A DNA stretch of 64,000 nt from Brooklawnia cerclae. Lineage in GTDB: Bacteria; Actinomycetota; Actinomycetes; Propionibacteriales; Propionibacteriaceae. The DNA lies in contig NZ_JAAMOZ010000001.1 of assembly GCF_011758645.1 (NCBI RefSeq), forward strand, positions 682,001 through 746,000, given 5' to 3'. Made by a program: the position numbers and the translations under genes. The notes below the pieces were generated by a model that ran no database searches, was not told the origin of the DNA, and worked only from the letters and a program-made list of their open reading frames with translations. This document shows positions 17,328 to 26,517 of this stretch, piece by piece (position 1 is the stretch's first letter; every line of letters starts with the position of its first letter).

Positions 17328-18821
17328 CTAGCCCGCGGCGGTCTCGCGAGATGTTTCACCGGTGCTCTCCCAGCGGACGGACCCACCTCCCTCCAGCAGG
17401 AGGGTCCGGTCGGCGCAGAACCGGGCGACGGCCGCGTCGTGCGTGATGACGAGGAGCGCCAGCCCACGCTCTCGCCGAAGCGAATCCAGCAACTCCAGTA
17501 CGGCTCGCTGAATGGTCGGATCGAGTGAACTCGTCGCCTCGTCGCAGAGCAGAATCCCGGGCTCGTGGGCAAGTGCTCGGGCGATAGCGACACGTTGTGC
17601 CTGGCCGCCAGACAACGTCCGGGGTAGCGCACCGGCGGTCTCGGGAGCCAGGTTGACAGCATGAAGCAACCGCTCGACCTCGCAGGTGACCTGTTCGCGG
17701 GACAGCCCCGGCCGCGAGCGCCTCACCGCGCGGCGCAACTGACGGTCCACCGAGATCGCGGGATTCAGGCTGCCAGCCGGGTCCTGACTGATCAGCTGGA
17801 TTCGACGACGCTGGGCAGGAGTGCGCGCCGACATCGGCCAGGGCACCGGAGCGCCGTCGACGTCGAGTGTTCCGCCATCTGGGAGGTGAGTACCGATGAG
17901 GGTCCGCACCAACGTGGTCTTGCCGATTCCCGAAGGCCCGAGGAGGGCGATGCTCGCTCCTTTCGGTAGCTCGAGACTGAGATCCGTGACCACCGCCTGG
18001 CCTGACGGTGCCTGGACGGTCAGCCGGTCTGCTCGGAGCAGTGGTTCTCCGGCCCGGTCGTGTTGCCGAGGACGGTTCTCCAGCCGCGCCGCAGCCAGCG
18101 CCCGGCGCACTGTCACCGAAGTGGCATCCTCCAACTGGGCGACCGGATGCGATTCGGCGATGCGCCCCTCGTGCATGAACGAAACCACATCTGATACCCG
18201 CCGCGCGAAGCCGAGGTCGTGGGTGATCAACAGCACGGTGAGCCGGCGTTGCGCGCGAAGCGCATCCATGGCCCAGGCGACTTGGGCGATCGCGTCGGCG
18301 TCGAGCCCGTTGGTCGGTTCATCGAGTACGAGTATCTCGGGTTGGGAGGCCAGTGCCCGGGCGAAGGCGGCTCGACGCCGCTGACCGCCGGAGAGCTGGC
18401 CAGGGCGGCGCCGAAGTAGGTCCGGGACGTCGTCCAAGCCGAGTGATGCGACCAACGTGAGCAACGTCTCGTCACTGGTGTGGTTCGGGGCCACCTCGCG
18501 CAGCAACTCGCCGATCGTCACGTGTGGTGTCAGCGCCAGGGCGGGATCTTGGCCGAGCCAGGCGAGCCGTTCGCGGCGGAATCGTCGTAGCGCAGAGCCG
18601 CGGAGTCCGAGTGGCTCCGCTCCGGCGACACGGATGGTGCCTGCCGTGACCCGCAGCCCGCGACGGATCAGGCCGAACAGGGCAAGGGCGGCTGTCGTCT
18701 TACCTGACCCCGACTCTCCGACGAGAGCATGTGTCTCACCGTCGCGTACGCTGAGGCTCGCGTCGTCCAATATCCGGGTTCCGGACTCTGTTTCAATCGT
18801 GAGGCCCGTCAACTCGATCAC
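17328..18821 (-). CDS. ABC transporter with two fused ATP-binding domains (nickel/opine/peptide family)
   Basis: A 497-aa fusion of two DppD/DppF-like ATPases. The first half has Walker A GESGSGKTT near residue 32, signature LSGGQRRR and Walker B ILVLDEPTNGLD. The second half has GPSGIGKTT, LSGGQAQRVAIARAL and LLCDEATSSLD. In most peptide/nickel systems these are two genes; fusion into one chain is common in metallophore importers of actinobacteria. The GTG at 18821 overlaps the upstream permease stop (GTGA), which fixes the start. Last gene of a four-gene leftward operon whose promoter carries an iron-box-like site, so its likely cargo is a metal-metallophore complex rather than food peptides. 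Confidence 0.88.
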   Translation of the reverse strand: MIELTGLTIETESGTRILDDASLSVRDGETHALVGESGSGKTTAALALFGLIRRGLRVTAGTIRVAGAEPLGLRGSALRRFRRERLAWLGQDPALALTPHVTIGELLREVAPNHTSDETLLTLVASLGLDDVPDLLRRRPGQLSGGQRRRAAFARALASQPEILVLDEPTNGLDADAIAQVAWAMDALRAQRRLTVLLITHDLGFARRVSDVVSFMHEGRIAESHPVAQLEDATSVTVRRALAAARLENRPRQHDRAGEPLLRADRLTVQAPSGQAVVTDLSLELPKGASIALLGPSGIGKTTLVRTLIGTHLPDGGTLDVDGAPVPWPMSARTPAQRRRIQLISQDPAGSLNPAISVDRQLRRAVRRSRPGLSREQVTCEVERLLHAVNLAPETAGALPRTLSGGQAQRVAIARALAHEPGILLCDEATSSLDPTIQRAVLELLDSLRRERGLALLVITHDAAVARFCADRTLLLEGGGSVRWESTGETSRETAAG

Positions 18822-19600
18822 GACATCACCCGTCGCATCACACGGTCGGCCAAGAGGTTGGCTGGGATCGTGACGGCTGCTATGGCCAGCGCGGGCGCGA
18901 GGCTCGCCCAAGGGTTGAGCCTGATGCCTTCGAGCCCTGCTTGCACCATGGTCGCCCAGTCACCGTCCCCGCCCAACGGGGAGAAACCGAGGAATCCCGC
19001 TGCGGCCACGAGGTACAGCGCGCTGATGAGCCGAGTTCCGGCGTCAGCCAGCAGGGGAGGGGCGAGATTCGGCAGCACCTCGCGACGGAAGACGGTGTAC
19101 CACGAATCGCCTGCCGCGCGGGCAGCAAGGACGTAGTCGCTGCCGAGAACGGGCGTTGCGATCGACCGCGTGAAACGTGCGACGAAAGGAACGCTCGCCA
19201 CGGTCATGATCAGCACCATCGTCCACACGCCGGACCCGAGCCCGAAGACCAGCACCATCATGGTCAGCATCGACGGGATCACGAGCAGCAGATCGGTCAG
19301 CAGGCCGAGGAGTCGTGCGACCAGGTTGTGTGCCGTCAGCGTCAGCCCGAGCACGATACCGATGAGCATTGCTGCGGCCGTCGCGATCACCGCAACGAGC
19401 AACAGACCTGCACCTCCGTGGGCCAGCCGCAGCCAGACGTCACGACCGAGACCGTCAGTGCCGAGCGGGCCGTGTTGGGCTGGCGACAAGTAACCGGTTG
19501 CCACAGTGGCATCGGCTCCGTCGGCGAACAACGGGCCCACGAGTGCGAGCCCGAGGACGGCCAGGAGCAGGGTGAGCCAGACGCGGTCGGTGCGCCTCAC
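18818..19600 (-). CDS. ABC transporter permease, DppC/NikC type
   Basis: A 260-aa permease of the binding-protein-dependent (BPD_transp_1) family. It has a short N-terminus, a first membrane segment LTLLLAVLGLALVGPLF, the conserved LGTDGLGRDVWLRLAHG characteristic of DppC, and the cytoplasmic EAA loop DYVLAARAAGDSWYTVFRREVLPN near residue 160. About six hydrophobic segments are visible. GTG at 19600 overlaps the DppB-type stop and its own stop overlaps the ATPase start, so all operon members are coupled. It forms the transmembrane pore with the product of 19597-20550. Confidence 0.9.
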   Translation of the reverse strand: MRRTDRVWLTLLLAVLGLALVGPLFADGADATVATGYLSPAQHGPLGTDGLGRDVWLRLAHGGAGLLLVAVIATAAAMLIGIVLGLTLTAHNLVARLLGLLTDLLLVIPSMLTMMVLVFGLGSGVWTMVLIMTVASVPFVARFTRSIATPVLGSDYVLAARAAGDSWYTVFRREVLPNLAPPLLADAGTRLISALYLVAAAGFLGFSPLGGDGDWATMVQAGLEGIRLNPWASLAPALAIAAVTIPANLLADRVMRRVMS

Positions 19601-20550
19601 GAGGTCTTCCCCCGGGACAGGTCGGCCAACCGGTAGGCGAGCACCGTGAGCGCGATGACGACGCCGGCGCAAGCCATGAGCAGATCCGGTTCTCGATTGC
19701 TGACGGCTTGCACCATGAGGCTGCCGAGGCCCGGGTAGGCGAAAGCTCGTTCGATGACCACGGTGCCTCCGACGAGATAAGGCACGATCATGGCGCTCGC
19801 TTGGGCTGCTGGGGCGATGGCACCGGGAAGAAGGTGACGCAGAAGCACGCGTGCCGGGGAGAGCCCGGCGAGTCGCGCTGCCTCCACGTGGAGACTGACG
19901 GATTGACGAGCGATCACCGGTCGCACGAGCCGCATCAACGTCCCGCTGCCCACGATCACGATGCTCAGCGTCGGTAGTACGAGGATCTCGGGATGGGCGA
20001 GCACCCCTCCGTCGGCGGGGACCAGGGAGACAGCCGGGAGCCATCCGAGTACGGACGCGAAGACGACGATCAGCAGAGTGGCCACGACGAACTCCGGAGT
20101 GCAGATCGCTGCGAGTGCTGACGAGCTTAGAACCCGGTCGAGGACGGAGCCCGACCTCGACCCCGCCAGGATGGCCCCGCCCCAGCCGAGCACCATGATG
20201 CCGATGGACGCCAGGGCGGCGAGCAGCGCCGTGCGACCCAGCGCTGAGGTCAATATCGGGGCGACCTGAGTGTTGGTCAGCAGCGTCGTCCCTAAGTCGC
20301 CGGATGCCAGGCCCCGGAGCCAGTTCGCCAGCCGTTCCAGCACGGGACGATCCAGACCGTATTGTGCCCGGAGTTGCGTGAGAGCCTCCGGCGTTGCGTA
20401 CTGCCCGAGCCGCGCGCTCGCTGCGTCGCCCGGCAGCGCGTCGAGCAGAAGGAACACGACGACCAAGGCCGCGAGCGTCCACGCAGCCCAGACGAGCAGC
20501 CACCAGATGATGGCTGCCGTCCGGGCTGCGGCTGAGCGGAGAGACCTCAC
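19597..20550 (-). CDS. ABC transporter permease, DppB/NikB type
   Basis: A 317-aa DppB-type permease. It has an N-terminal membrane anchor (IIWWLLVWAAWTLAALVVVFLLLDALPGD), the periplasmic segment LRAQYGLDRPVLERLANWLRGLASGDLGTT that is diagnostic for DppB/NikB, and the EAA loop HVEAARLAGLSPARVLLRHLLPG near residue 215. About six membrane helices are present. The GTG start overlaps the stop of the substrate-binding gene. Partner of the DppC-type permease just downstream. Confidence 0.9.
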   Translation of the reverse strand: MRSLRSAAARTAAIIWWLLVWAAWTLAALVVVFLLLDALPGDAASARLGQYATPEALTQLRAQYGLDRPVLERLANWLRGLASGDLGTTLLTNTQVAPILTSALGRTALLAALASIGIMVLGWGGAILAGSRSGSVLDRVLSSSALAAICTPEFVVATLLIVVFASVLGWLPAVSLVPADGGVLAHPEILVLPTLSIVIVGSGTLMRLVRPVIARQSVSLHVEAARLAGLSPARVLLRHLLPGAIAPAAQASAMIVPYLVGGTVVIERAFAYPGLGSLMVQAVSNREPDLLMACAGVVIALTVLAYRLADLSRGKTS

Positions 20551-22085
20551 TGCTGGTAGGCGGCCTGGGAGAACAGCGGGACGCTCATGGTCATTTGTAC
20601 ATCGGTGAGTGTCTCCTTGTGGGCCGCGAGTACCGGCTGGAAACCCCAGACGGCATCGGTACCGGACTCCCAGACCAGTTGTTCGGCCTGATGGAGCAGG
20701 TCGGTGCGTTGTGCCTCGTCGGTCTGCGCTTGTGCCTCGGCGATCAGGTTCGTCAACTCGGGGTCCTGGCTGCCGAAGTAGTTGCCGGGGGCGCCGTCGG
20801 TGAGGAACATCGTCGCGTGTGCGGCGAACGGCCGGTTGATCGCATAGAACGAGAAGATGTCATTGGCCGCGACAACGCTCAGGTCATTGAACAGGGTTGT
20901 CGGGTCGGCCTCGTTGACGGTGACCTCGACCCCGGCTTCCTCCAGTTGTTGGGCCATGAGCTTGGCCGCGTCGGTGATGCCCGGAGTCATCTCCGAGGCG
21001 AGCACACTCAGACTTGTGACACCTTTGGCGGCGAAGATCTCCTTGGCCTTCGTGACGTCGCGCTCGCGCTGCGTCAGCGAATCGTCGTAGCCGAGCATGC
21101 CCTTGCCAACCACGTCGTTGCCGACGACGCCCTTGCCGCGGAACACCACATCGACGAGCGCCTGCCGGTCGATCGCGAGCCGGAACGCTTCGCGGACTTC
21201 CGGATCGTCGAAGGGGGCCTTTGCCTGGTTCATCATGAACTCGAATGCGCTGGACTCGGATGCTCCTGGGTCTTGCACCGTGATCCCGGAGCCTTCCTGG
21301 ATGGTTTCGATGCCCGTGGGAGTAACGCCCACGGCGTAGTCGATCTGGCCGCTGGTCAGGGCGGACATGCGCGCTGTGGCATCAGCTATCGGCAGGAATT
21401 CCAGGCGGTCCAGCGTGGCCTTCTCACCCCAGTAGTCGTCATTGCGCACGAGGACGGCGCCGGTTCCGGGCGTGTACGACTCGAGCTTGAACGGTCCTGA
21501 CCCGATGGGGTGATCGAAGTCGGTCGTTCCCGCGGGGAAAACAACGCTGATCTGCGCCAACACGGACTCGACGAAGTCGGCGCGCGGCTGCAGTAACGGC
21601 AACGTGACTGTGAGCTCGCCGTCGCTGGTCGCGTTGGCGAAGTCAATGTCGCTGAACATAGCGCCGTAGTTGGGCGCGGTGCCGAGGTAGCTCAGTGAGG
21701 CGAGCACGTCGTCGGCGGTGAGTGCGGTGCCGTCGTGAAAGGTCACACCGTCGTGAATGGTGATCGTCCATTGCGTGGCGTCGGCGTTCGAGGTGATGGA
21801 CTCGGCGAGTTTCAGCTGCGGTGAGCCGTCGATCACAAGTACCAGCGAGTCGTAGACATTGAGAGCGACCCCGTAGACCAGGAAGGACGAGGCCTGGGTG
21901 ACGTCAAGGCTGTCGGTGGTGCCGCCGAGGATGCCGACCCTGACCGTCCCGCCGGTGGCGACCGTACCTGAATCGGCGGCGCTGGATACGGTCGGGGCTT
22001 CGGAGGATGAACCGCAGGCGGTGACGGCAAGGGCTATGCCTGCGGCGATGAGGCCTCGCGCAACCCTACGAAAGGCTGATGCCAT
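20547..22085 (-). CDS. ABC transporter substrate-binding lipoprotein (SBP_bac_5; nickel/opine/peptide family)
   Basis: A 512-aa lipoprotein with a signal sequence and lipobox (LAVTAC, Cys near residue 24) and a Ser-rich linker. The mature part follows the peptide/nickel/opine binding-protein layout: TDSLDVTQASSFLVYGVALNVYDSL, GVTFHDGTALTADDVLASLSYL, GSGPFKLESYTPG and the late AKEIFAAKGVTSLSVLAS. It is the first gene of the importer operon. The promoter region carries an iron-box-like sequence (22121-22139), and the divergent neighbour is a TetR regulator. Together with the ABC/MFS genes downstream this suggests import of a metal-loaded metallophore; nickel or peptide uptake are alternatives. 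Confidence 0.88.
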   Translation of the reverse strand: MASAFRRVARGLIAAGIALAVTACGSSSEAPTVSSAADSGTVATGGTVRVGILGGTTDSLDVTQASSFLVYGVALNVYDSLVLVIDGSPQLKLAESITSNADATQWTITIHDGVTFHDGTALTADDVLASLSYLGTAPNYGAMFSDIDFANATSDGELTVTLPLLQPRADFVESVLAQISVVFPAGTTDFDHPIGSGPFKLESYTPGTGAVLVRNDDYWGEKATLDRLEFLPIADATARMSALTSGQIDYAVGVTPTGIETIQEGSGITVQDPGASESSAFEFMMNQAKAPFDDPEVREAFRLAIDRQALVDVVFRGKGVVGNDVVGKGMLGYDDSLTQRERDVTKAKEIFAAKGVTSLSVLASEMTPGITDAAKLMAQQLEEAGVEVTVNEADPTTLFNDLSVVAANDIFSFYAINRPFAAHATMFLTDGAPGNYFGSQDPELTNLIAEAQAQTDEAQRTDLLHQAEQLVWESGTDAVWGFQPVLAAHKETLTDVQMTMSVPLFSQAAYQQ

Positions 22086-22106
22086 GGAAAGTCCTATCGG
22101 AATATA

Positions 22107-22139
22107 GTAACTATGTACACTTAGGTTAGGATAACCATA
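22107..22139. promoter_or_regulatory. Iron-box (DtxR/IdeR-like) and shared promoter block, importer/tetR side
   Basis: Positions 22121-22139 read TTAGGTTAGGATAACCATA, matching the DtxR/IdeR consensus TTAGGTTAGGCTAACCTAA at 16 of 19 positions. The box lies midway between the divergent importer operon (start 22085) and tetR gene (22173). The adjacent bases 22107-22120 contain GTAAC and TGTACA, shared with the block at 22854-22886. This predicts repression under iron-replete conditions. Confidence 0.72.
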
Positions 22140-22172
22140 CATACGAGAAGAAGTGAAATCTGCGCAGGCACC

Positions 22173-22808
22173 ATGGATGAGATGACCACGCCTCGTCGCC
22201 GTCGTGCCCGCGATCCCCTGACGGCGCAGAAAATCGTGACCGTCGCTCTCGACATTGTCGAAGGGGAGGGTTTGCCCGCGCTGACCATGCGCCGAGTGGC
22301 CGACGATCTGGGCGTGGCGCCGATGTCGCTGTACCGCCACGTGGGTGATCGCAGAGGGCTTCTGGTGGCGATGCTCGACGTGGTGGCACTGGCAATGCCG
22401 CCGGTGCCGCATTCTGAACCCCGCGAGGAGGTCGTCCAGATTCTGAGCAGGCTTCATGAGACGTTCAGGGCACATTCGTGGGTGGTGTCCGTCCTGTCGG
22501 GGGATGGCCTGGCGAGTTCGCACGTCATGCCCCTCATGGACCAGCTCTTCGATTGTTTCGATCGGGCCGGCCTCGACCCCTTGGCGGCCATTCGCGCCTG
22601 GCAGGTGCTGTTCTACTACCTGGCTGGAGAATCGATCTTCGCCCATGTCGGGGCTGTCGCGCAGTCGCGCGAGGTGTTCCGCTCCGTGGATCCGGCGGAG
22701 CTTCCCGCGATTGGCCGGTTGCACGACTTCGCGGGTAGGCGCGAGGAACAGGCCGACTTCGCTCATAACCTGGCCTGCCTCGTCGACTTGCTGCTGCCTG
22801 GTTCCTGA
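22173..22808 (+). CDS. TetR/AcrR family transcriptional regulator
   Basis: A 211-aa TetR-family repressor. The N-terminal HTH is RDPLTAQKIVTVALDIVEGEG, then LTMRRVADDLGVAPMSLYRHVGDRRGLL, with the recognition helix in VAPMSLYRHV. The remainder is an all-helical TetR_C-like ligand domain containing GLDPLAAIRAWQVLFYYLAGESIFAHVG. It lies between the leftward importer operon and the rightward ABC/MFS operon, in an ideal position to regulate both, possibly sensing the metallophore or its export load. An 11-bp palindrome ATAGTAACTAT at 22104-22114 is one possible operator. Its ligand is unknown. Confidence 0.88.
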   Translation: MDEMTTPRRRRARDPLTAQKIVTVALDIVEGEGLPALTMRRVADDLGVAPMSLYRHVGDRRGLLVAMLDVVALAMPPVPHSEPREEVVQILSRLHETFRAHSWVVSVLSGDGLASSHVMPLMDQLFDCFDRAGLDPLAAIRAWQVLFYYLAGESIFAHVGAVAQSREVFRSVDPAELPAIGRLHDFAGRREEQADFAHNLACLVDLLLPGS

Positions 22809-22853
22809 GTCGTTCGGCCCTGGTGCGTCGCCGGTTCGTGCAGCGAACGTTAA

Positions 22854-22886
22854 TTAGGTATGCCTTGCCTTTGTGTACATTGTTAC
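22854..22886 (+). promoter_or_regulatory. Shared promoter block with iron-box-like sequence, upstream of the ABC/MFS operon
   Basis: Positions 22854-22886 match, in the same orientation relative to the downstream gene, the complement of 22107-22139 at 23 of 33 positions, including an identical GTGTACAT core and a terminal GTTAC. The iron-box part (22854-22872) matches the DtxR/IdeR consensus at about 12 of 19 positions. The TACAT core may be the -10 element. It lies 42 bp upstream of the ABC gene at 22928. Confidence 0.6.
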
Positions 22887-22927
22887 GCAATGGGGCTTGA
22901 CGGCTCCGCGAGCGCACGAGGAGAGCC

Positions 22928-24784
22928 ATGACCGCAGGCACCGTAGTCGATGAGGCAAACCGTACTTGTCTTCCGGAGGAGATGCGCTTCGAGGAACTGA
23001 GCCCGCCGCAGGCTCTCATGCGACTGATCGCGCCGGTGAGAGGCCGCCTCATCCTCGCCGGGGTGCTCGGGGTGCTCGGGGCTGCTCTCCGCGTCACCTC
23101 GCTTGTGCTCAGCGGCCTGCTTGTCTCCGCCTTGTTGCAAGAACCCGACGCTGCCACCGCTGTCCGGTGGCTCGCCGGCATCGTCTGCTCGATGATCGGT
23201 TCGGCGGTATCAGCCCAAGCAGGCATGGTGGTTGCACACCAAGCAGCTTTCGACCACGAATCCATGATGCGGCGAGCGATCTCGGAGCGCCTCGGCAAGA
23301 TGCCGCTCGGCCGCGTCCAGGCCCTCGGGGCGGGTGGAATGAAGAAGATCGTCCAGGGAGACGTCCGAGCGATGCACTCCGCCGTTGCCGATTCGCCTTC
23401 CCAACTCGGATCAGCGTTGGGCGGCATGGTCTCCGCGCTCGTTGCGCTCGGGATGATCGAGTGGAGGTTGCTGTTGGTCGTGCTCGCGATCGTCCCGATC
23501 GTCGCGGTCGTGGCCAAGATCGCCATGAAGGACTACGGCGCGGAACGCAGAGCTTACGACGAGGCGCTTGAGGCGATCGACGCTACAAGCGTCGAGTACG
23601 TGCAGGGGATGCAGGAGGTGCGAGCCTTCGACGGCGGGTCCGAGTCGTTCGGACGCTACGCTGAGCGCGTCACAAGGTTCACGGACCGATACCGGGCGTG
23701 GAGTGAGCGCAGCAAGGCGGGGGCGTTGGCAACCCGGCTTCTCATCGCGCCGCTGCCGGTGACCGTGATGGTTGCTGTCGGAGGGTTCGCGATGTCGATC
23801 GCGGGCTGGATCGACCCGGTGTCCGTCGTCGTCGCGCTTCTGGTCGCGTCGCTCCCCGTCGATTCCTTCACGCCGATCATGTTCCTGACCGAGTCCAACA
23901 ACAAAGCCATGGCTGCAGCACTGCGGATCTGTCAGGTGCTGGACGAGCCGATCCTGCCGGAGGCTGCACATCCGCAAGCTCCGCAGCATGGTGGGGTCCG
24001 CCTCGACGACGTCACGTTCTCGTACGACGCGCAGCGCGCGCCCGCGTTGCGGCATGTCACCATCGACATCCCCGACGGCACCGTGTGCGCCCTCGTCGGG
24101 CCGTCCGGTTCCGGGAAATCCACCATCGCCAAACTCGTGCCGCGCTTCTTCGATGTCGACTCGGGGGCAGTGAGCATCGGCGGCGTGGATGTTCGCGAGA
24201 TCGATCCCGCCGAGTTGCTCCGCCGTGTCGCACTGGTCTTCCAGGAGCCGTTCCTGCTGCACGCGAGCATCCGCGAGAACATCACGATCGGCGCGCGGGA
24301 CGCAACCGAGGAGCAGGTCGTCCGGGCGTGCCGGGCGGCGCGCATCCATGACGAGATCGTTGCGCTACCCAATGGGTACGACAGCGTCGTCAGAGAGCGG
24401 GGCTCCAGCCTGTCAGGAGGGCAGCGGCAGCGCGTGACGATCGCTCGCGCTCTGCTGTCGGATTCCCGAGTGGTCATCCTCGACGAGGCAACGGCCTTCG
24501 CAGATCCGGAGAACGAAGCGGCCATCCAGGACGCCATCGCCGAACTCACCAAAGGACGCACGGTCATCATCGTGGCGCACAGGTTGAGCACTATCGTCGG
24601 CGCCGACCAGATCGTCGTGATCGACGGTGGACGGGTAGTCGAGAAGGGGACGCACGACAAGCTCGTCTCCGCGGGTGGTCGCTACGCCCGGCTTTGGGAA
24701 CGCCACACGCGCGCTCAGGGATGGGGCATGAGATCCGGATCTCGTACCGAGACCACCGCGCACACCCAGGAGGTCGGCGCATGA
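22928..24784 (+). CDS. Exporter-fold ABC half-transporter, IrtA/YbtP-like (first subunit)
   Basis: A 618-aa half-transporter with an N-terminal six-helix membrane domain (about residues 35-320, for example RLILAGVLGVLGAALRVTSLVLSGLLVSALL) and a C-terminal ATPase. Walker A is GPSGSGKST (near 395), signature LSGGQRQR, Walker B VVILDEATAFADPENE and the H-loop VAHRLSTI. Exporter-fold pairs beside iron-regulated promoters import siderophores in IrtAB and YbtPQ; sequence alone cannot fix the direction of transport. No FAD-binding SIP domain is fused, unlike mycobacterial IrtA. The stop overlaps the second subunit (ATGA), implying a heterodimer. Confidence 0.82.
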   Translation: MTAGTVVDEANRTCLPEEMRFEELSPPQALMRLIAPVRGRLILAGVLGVLGAALRVTSLVLSGLLVSALLQEPDAATAVRWLAGIVCSMIGSAVSAQAGMVVAHQAAFDHESMMRRAISERLGKMPLGRVQALGAGGMKKIVQGDVRAMHSAVADSPSQLGSALGGMVSALVALGMIEWRLLLVVLAIVPIVAVVAKIAMKDYGAERRAYDEALEAIDATSVEYVQGMQEVRAFDGGSESFGRYAERVTRFTDRYRAWSERSKAGALATRLLIAPLPVTVMVAVGGFAMSIAGWIDPVSVVVALLVASLPVDSFTPIMFLTESNNKAMAAALRICQVLDEPILPEAAHPQAPQHGGVRLDDVTFSYDAQRAPALRHVTIDIPDGTVCALVGPSGSGKSTIAKLVPRFFDVDSGAVSIGGVDVREIDPAELLRRVALVFQEPFLLHASIRENITIGARDATEEQVVRACRAARIHDEIVALPNGYDSVVRERGSSLSGGQRQRVTIARALLSDSRVVILDEATAFADPENEAAIQDAIAELTKGRTVIIVAHRLSTIVGADQIVVIDGGRVVEKGTHDKLVSAGGRYARLWERHTRAQGWGMRSGSRTETTAHTQEVGA

Positions 24785-26517
24785 GGCGCATCATGACGAT
24801 GATGGACGAGGCCGCCGGCTCCTATCGGAGGCAGTGGCACCGCAGCGTCCGGATCACAGTGGTGGGTGCTCTGCTGAACGGGATTGCACTGATCCTGCTA
24901 CTCCCGTTGGTCCAAGCGCTTCTGCGAGGCGATACCGATACCGGCTGGTGGTTGCTGGCCGGCTTGGTGGTCGTACTGATCGCGGAGGCCTTCGCCCGGC
25001 TCGGTGAGCTGAGCTTCGCCTACAACCTTCACCCGGATGTGATGAAGGAACTACGGATGCGGCTCGGCCAGCATCTGCGGGGCATCCCCGCAGAGGAACT
25101 TGCGCGTCATCGATCCGGGGGATTGGCGACGGTGCTCAATCAGGATGTGACGACCGGCCTGTTGTCCGTCAGCGACGTCGCGTCCCTGTTCCTGCGGCTG
25201 ATCGTGATTCCGATCGGATTCGTGGTTGCCCTGATCGTCATCGACTGGCGGCTGCTGGTGGGTGCTCTCGTCGGTGCGGCGATCGCAGCCGTGGCGCTCG
25301 CCAGGCAGAACTCCGTCATGCTGAGATCACAACGCGAACTCGGCAAAGCCGATGCTGAGACCGCGGATCGGATCGTCGAGTACGTGCAGGGCTTGCCGGT
25401 ACTCAAAGCCGCAGGCCAGGTGGGCGACCGCTCCGAGCGTCTGGTTGCTGCGATGCAGAGCCAGGGCAAGGCCCTACGAGCTTCGATCGACGAGATGACG
25501 TATTCATTGACTGGGGCTGCGGTCGGAGCCAACCTCGCCGTTGCAGGGGTGGTTGCGGTAGCTGCGGCGCTCGCGCTCGGCGCACAGATGAGTCCGATCA
25601 CCGTGGCGGCCGTCGTGGTGGCGGCTGCCGGGCTGGCGGAACCGTTGGCCCGGGCCGCGTCGTTGTCGGCGGTCTTCGAGGCGTCCGAGGCAGCCATGGA
25701 GCGTGTCAACGGAGTACTCGCGATCGAACCGCTGCCTGAACCATCCGAACCCCGGACGCTCACCGGCCATGACATTCGGTTCGATCACGTGACATTCGCC
25801 TATCGCGGTGCGCAGGCCCCCGCTGTGCGTGACATCAGCATCACGATGAGAAGCGGGACGCTCACCGCGTTCGTCGGTCCATCGGGCAGTGGGAAGACGA
25901 CCATGACGAAGCTCATCACGCGTTTCGCGGACCCACAGGAGGGATCGGTGAGCATCGGGGGGACGAACATCCGCGACGTCACCGAGCGTGAGCTGATGAG
26001 CCATATCGCCGTCGTCTTCCAGGACGTCTACCTGTTCAACACGACGATCTACGACAACGTCGCGATGGCGAGACCGGGAGCGTCCAGAGAGGACGTGCTC
26101 GCGGCGCTGCAGGCGGCCAACTGCGGCGAACTGCTCGCACGGCTGCCACAGGGCGCCGACACCCCGGTGGGAGAGATCGGAGGCCAACTCTCGGGAGGCG
26201 AGCGACAGCGCGTGGCCATCGCACGCGCGCTGTTGAAGGACGCACCGATCGTCCTGCTGGACGAACCGACGTCTGCTCTCGACACCGAGTCGGAGGTGAT
26301 GGTGCAGGAGGCGATCGACGCGTTGGTGGCCGACCGGACGGTCGTGGTCATCGCGCACAGACTGTCCACGGTTGCCGCCGCGGACCAGATCGTTGTGCTG
26401 GAGGACGGTGCGGTTGCAGAGATCGGCGATCATGAATCACTGCTGCGGGCCGAAGGCCGTTACGCCTCGATGTGGGCGGCCCAGACTCGGGCACGTGGTT
26501 GGACGGTCGTCGCATGA
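24781..26517 (+). CDS. Exporter-fold ABC half-transporter, IrtB/YbtQ-like (second subunit)
   Basis: A 578-aa half-transporter, partner of the preceding one. Membrane domain residues 20-310 include ALLNGIALILLLPLVQALL, and the intracellular coupling region holds RLGQHLRGIPAEELARHRSGGLATVLNQDV. The ATPase has Walker A GPSGSGKTTMT near 370, signature LSGGERQR, Walker B IVLLDEPTSALD and VIAHRLSTV. The start at 24781 overlaps the first subunit and the stop overlaps the MFS gene. YbtQ-like heterodimers use both ATPases for ferri-siderophore uptake; drug or peptide export is the alternative reading. Confidence 0.82.
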   Translation: MRRIMTMMDEAAGSYRRQWHRSVRITVVGALLNGIALILLLPLVQALLRGDTDTGWWLLAGLVVVLIAEAFARLGELSFAYNLHPDVMKELRMRLGQHLRGIPAEELARHRSGGLATVLNQDVTTGLLSVSDVASLFLRLIVIPIGFVVALIVIDWRLLVGALVGAAIAAVALARQNSVMLRSQRELGKADAETADRIVEYVQGLPVLKAAGQVGDRSERLVAAMQSQGKALRASIDEMTYSLTGAAVGANLAVAGVVAVAAALALGAQMSPITVAAVVVAAAGLAEPLARAASLSAVFEASEAAMERVNGVLAIEPLPEPSEPRTLTGHDIRFDHVTFAYRGAQAPAVRDISITMRSGTLTAFVGPSGSGKTTMTKLITRFADPQEGSVSIGGTNIRDVTERELMSHIAVVFQDVYLFNTTIYDNVAMARPGASREDVLAALQAANCGELLARLPQGADTPVGEIGGQLSGGERQRVAIARALLKDAPIVLLDEPTSALDTESEVMVQEAIDALVADRTVVVIAHRLSTVAAADQIVVLEDGAVAEIGDHESLLRAEGRYASMWAAQTRARGWTVVA

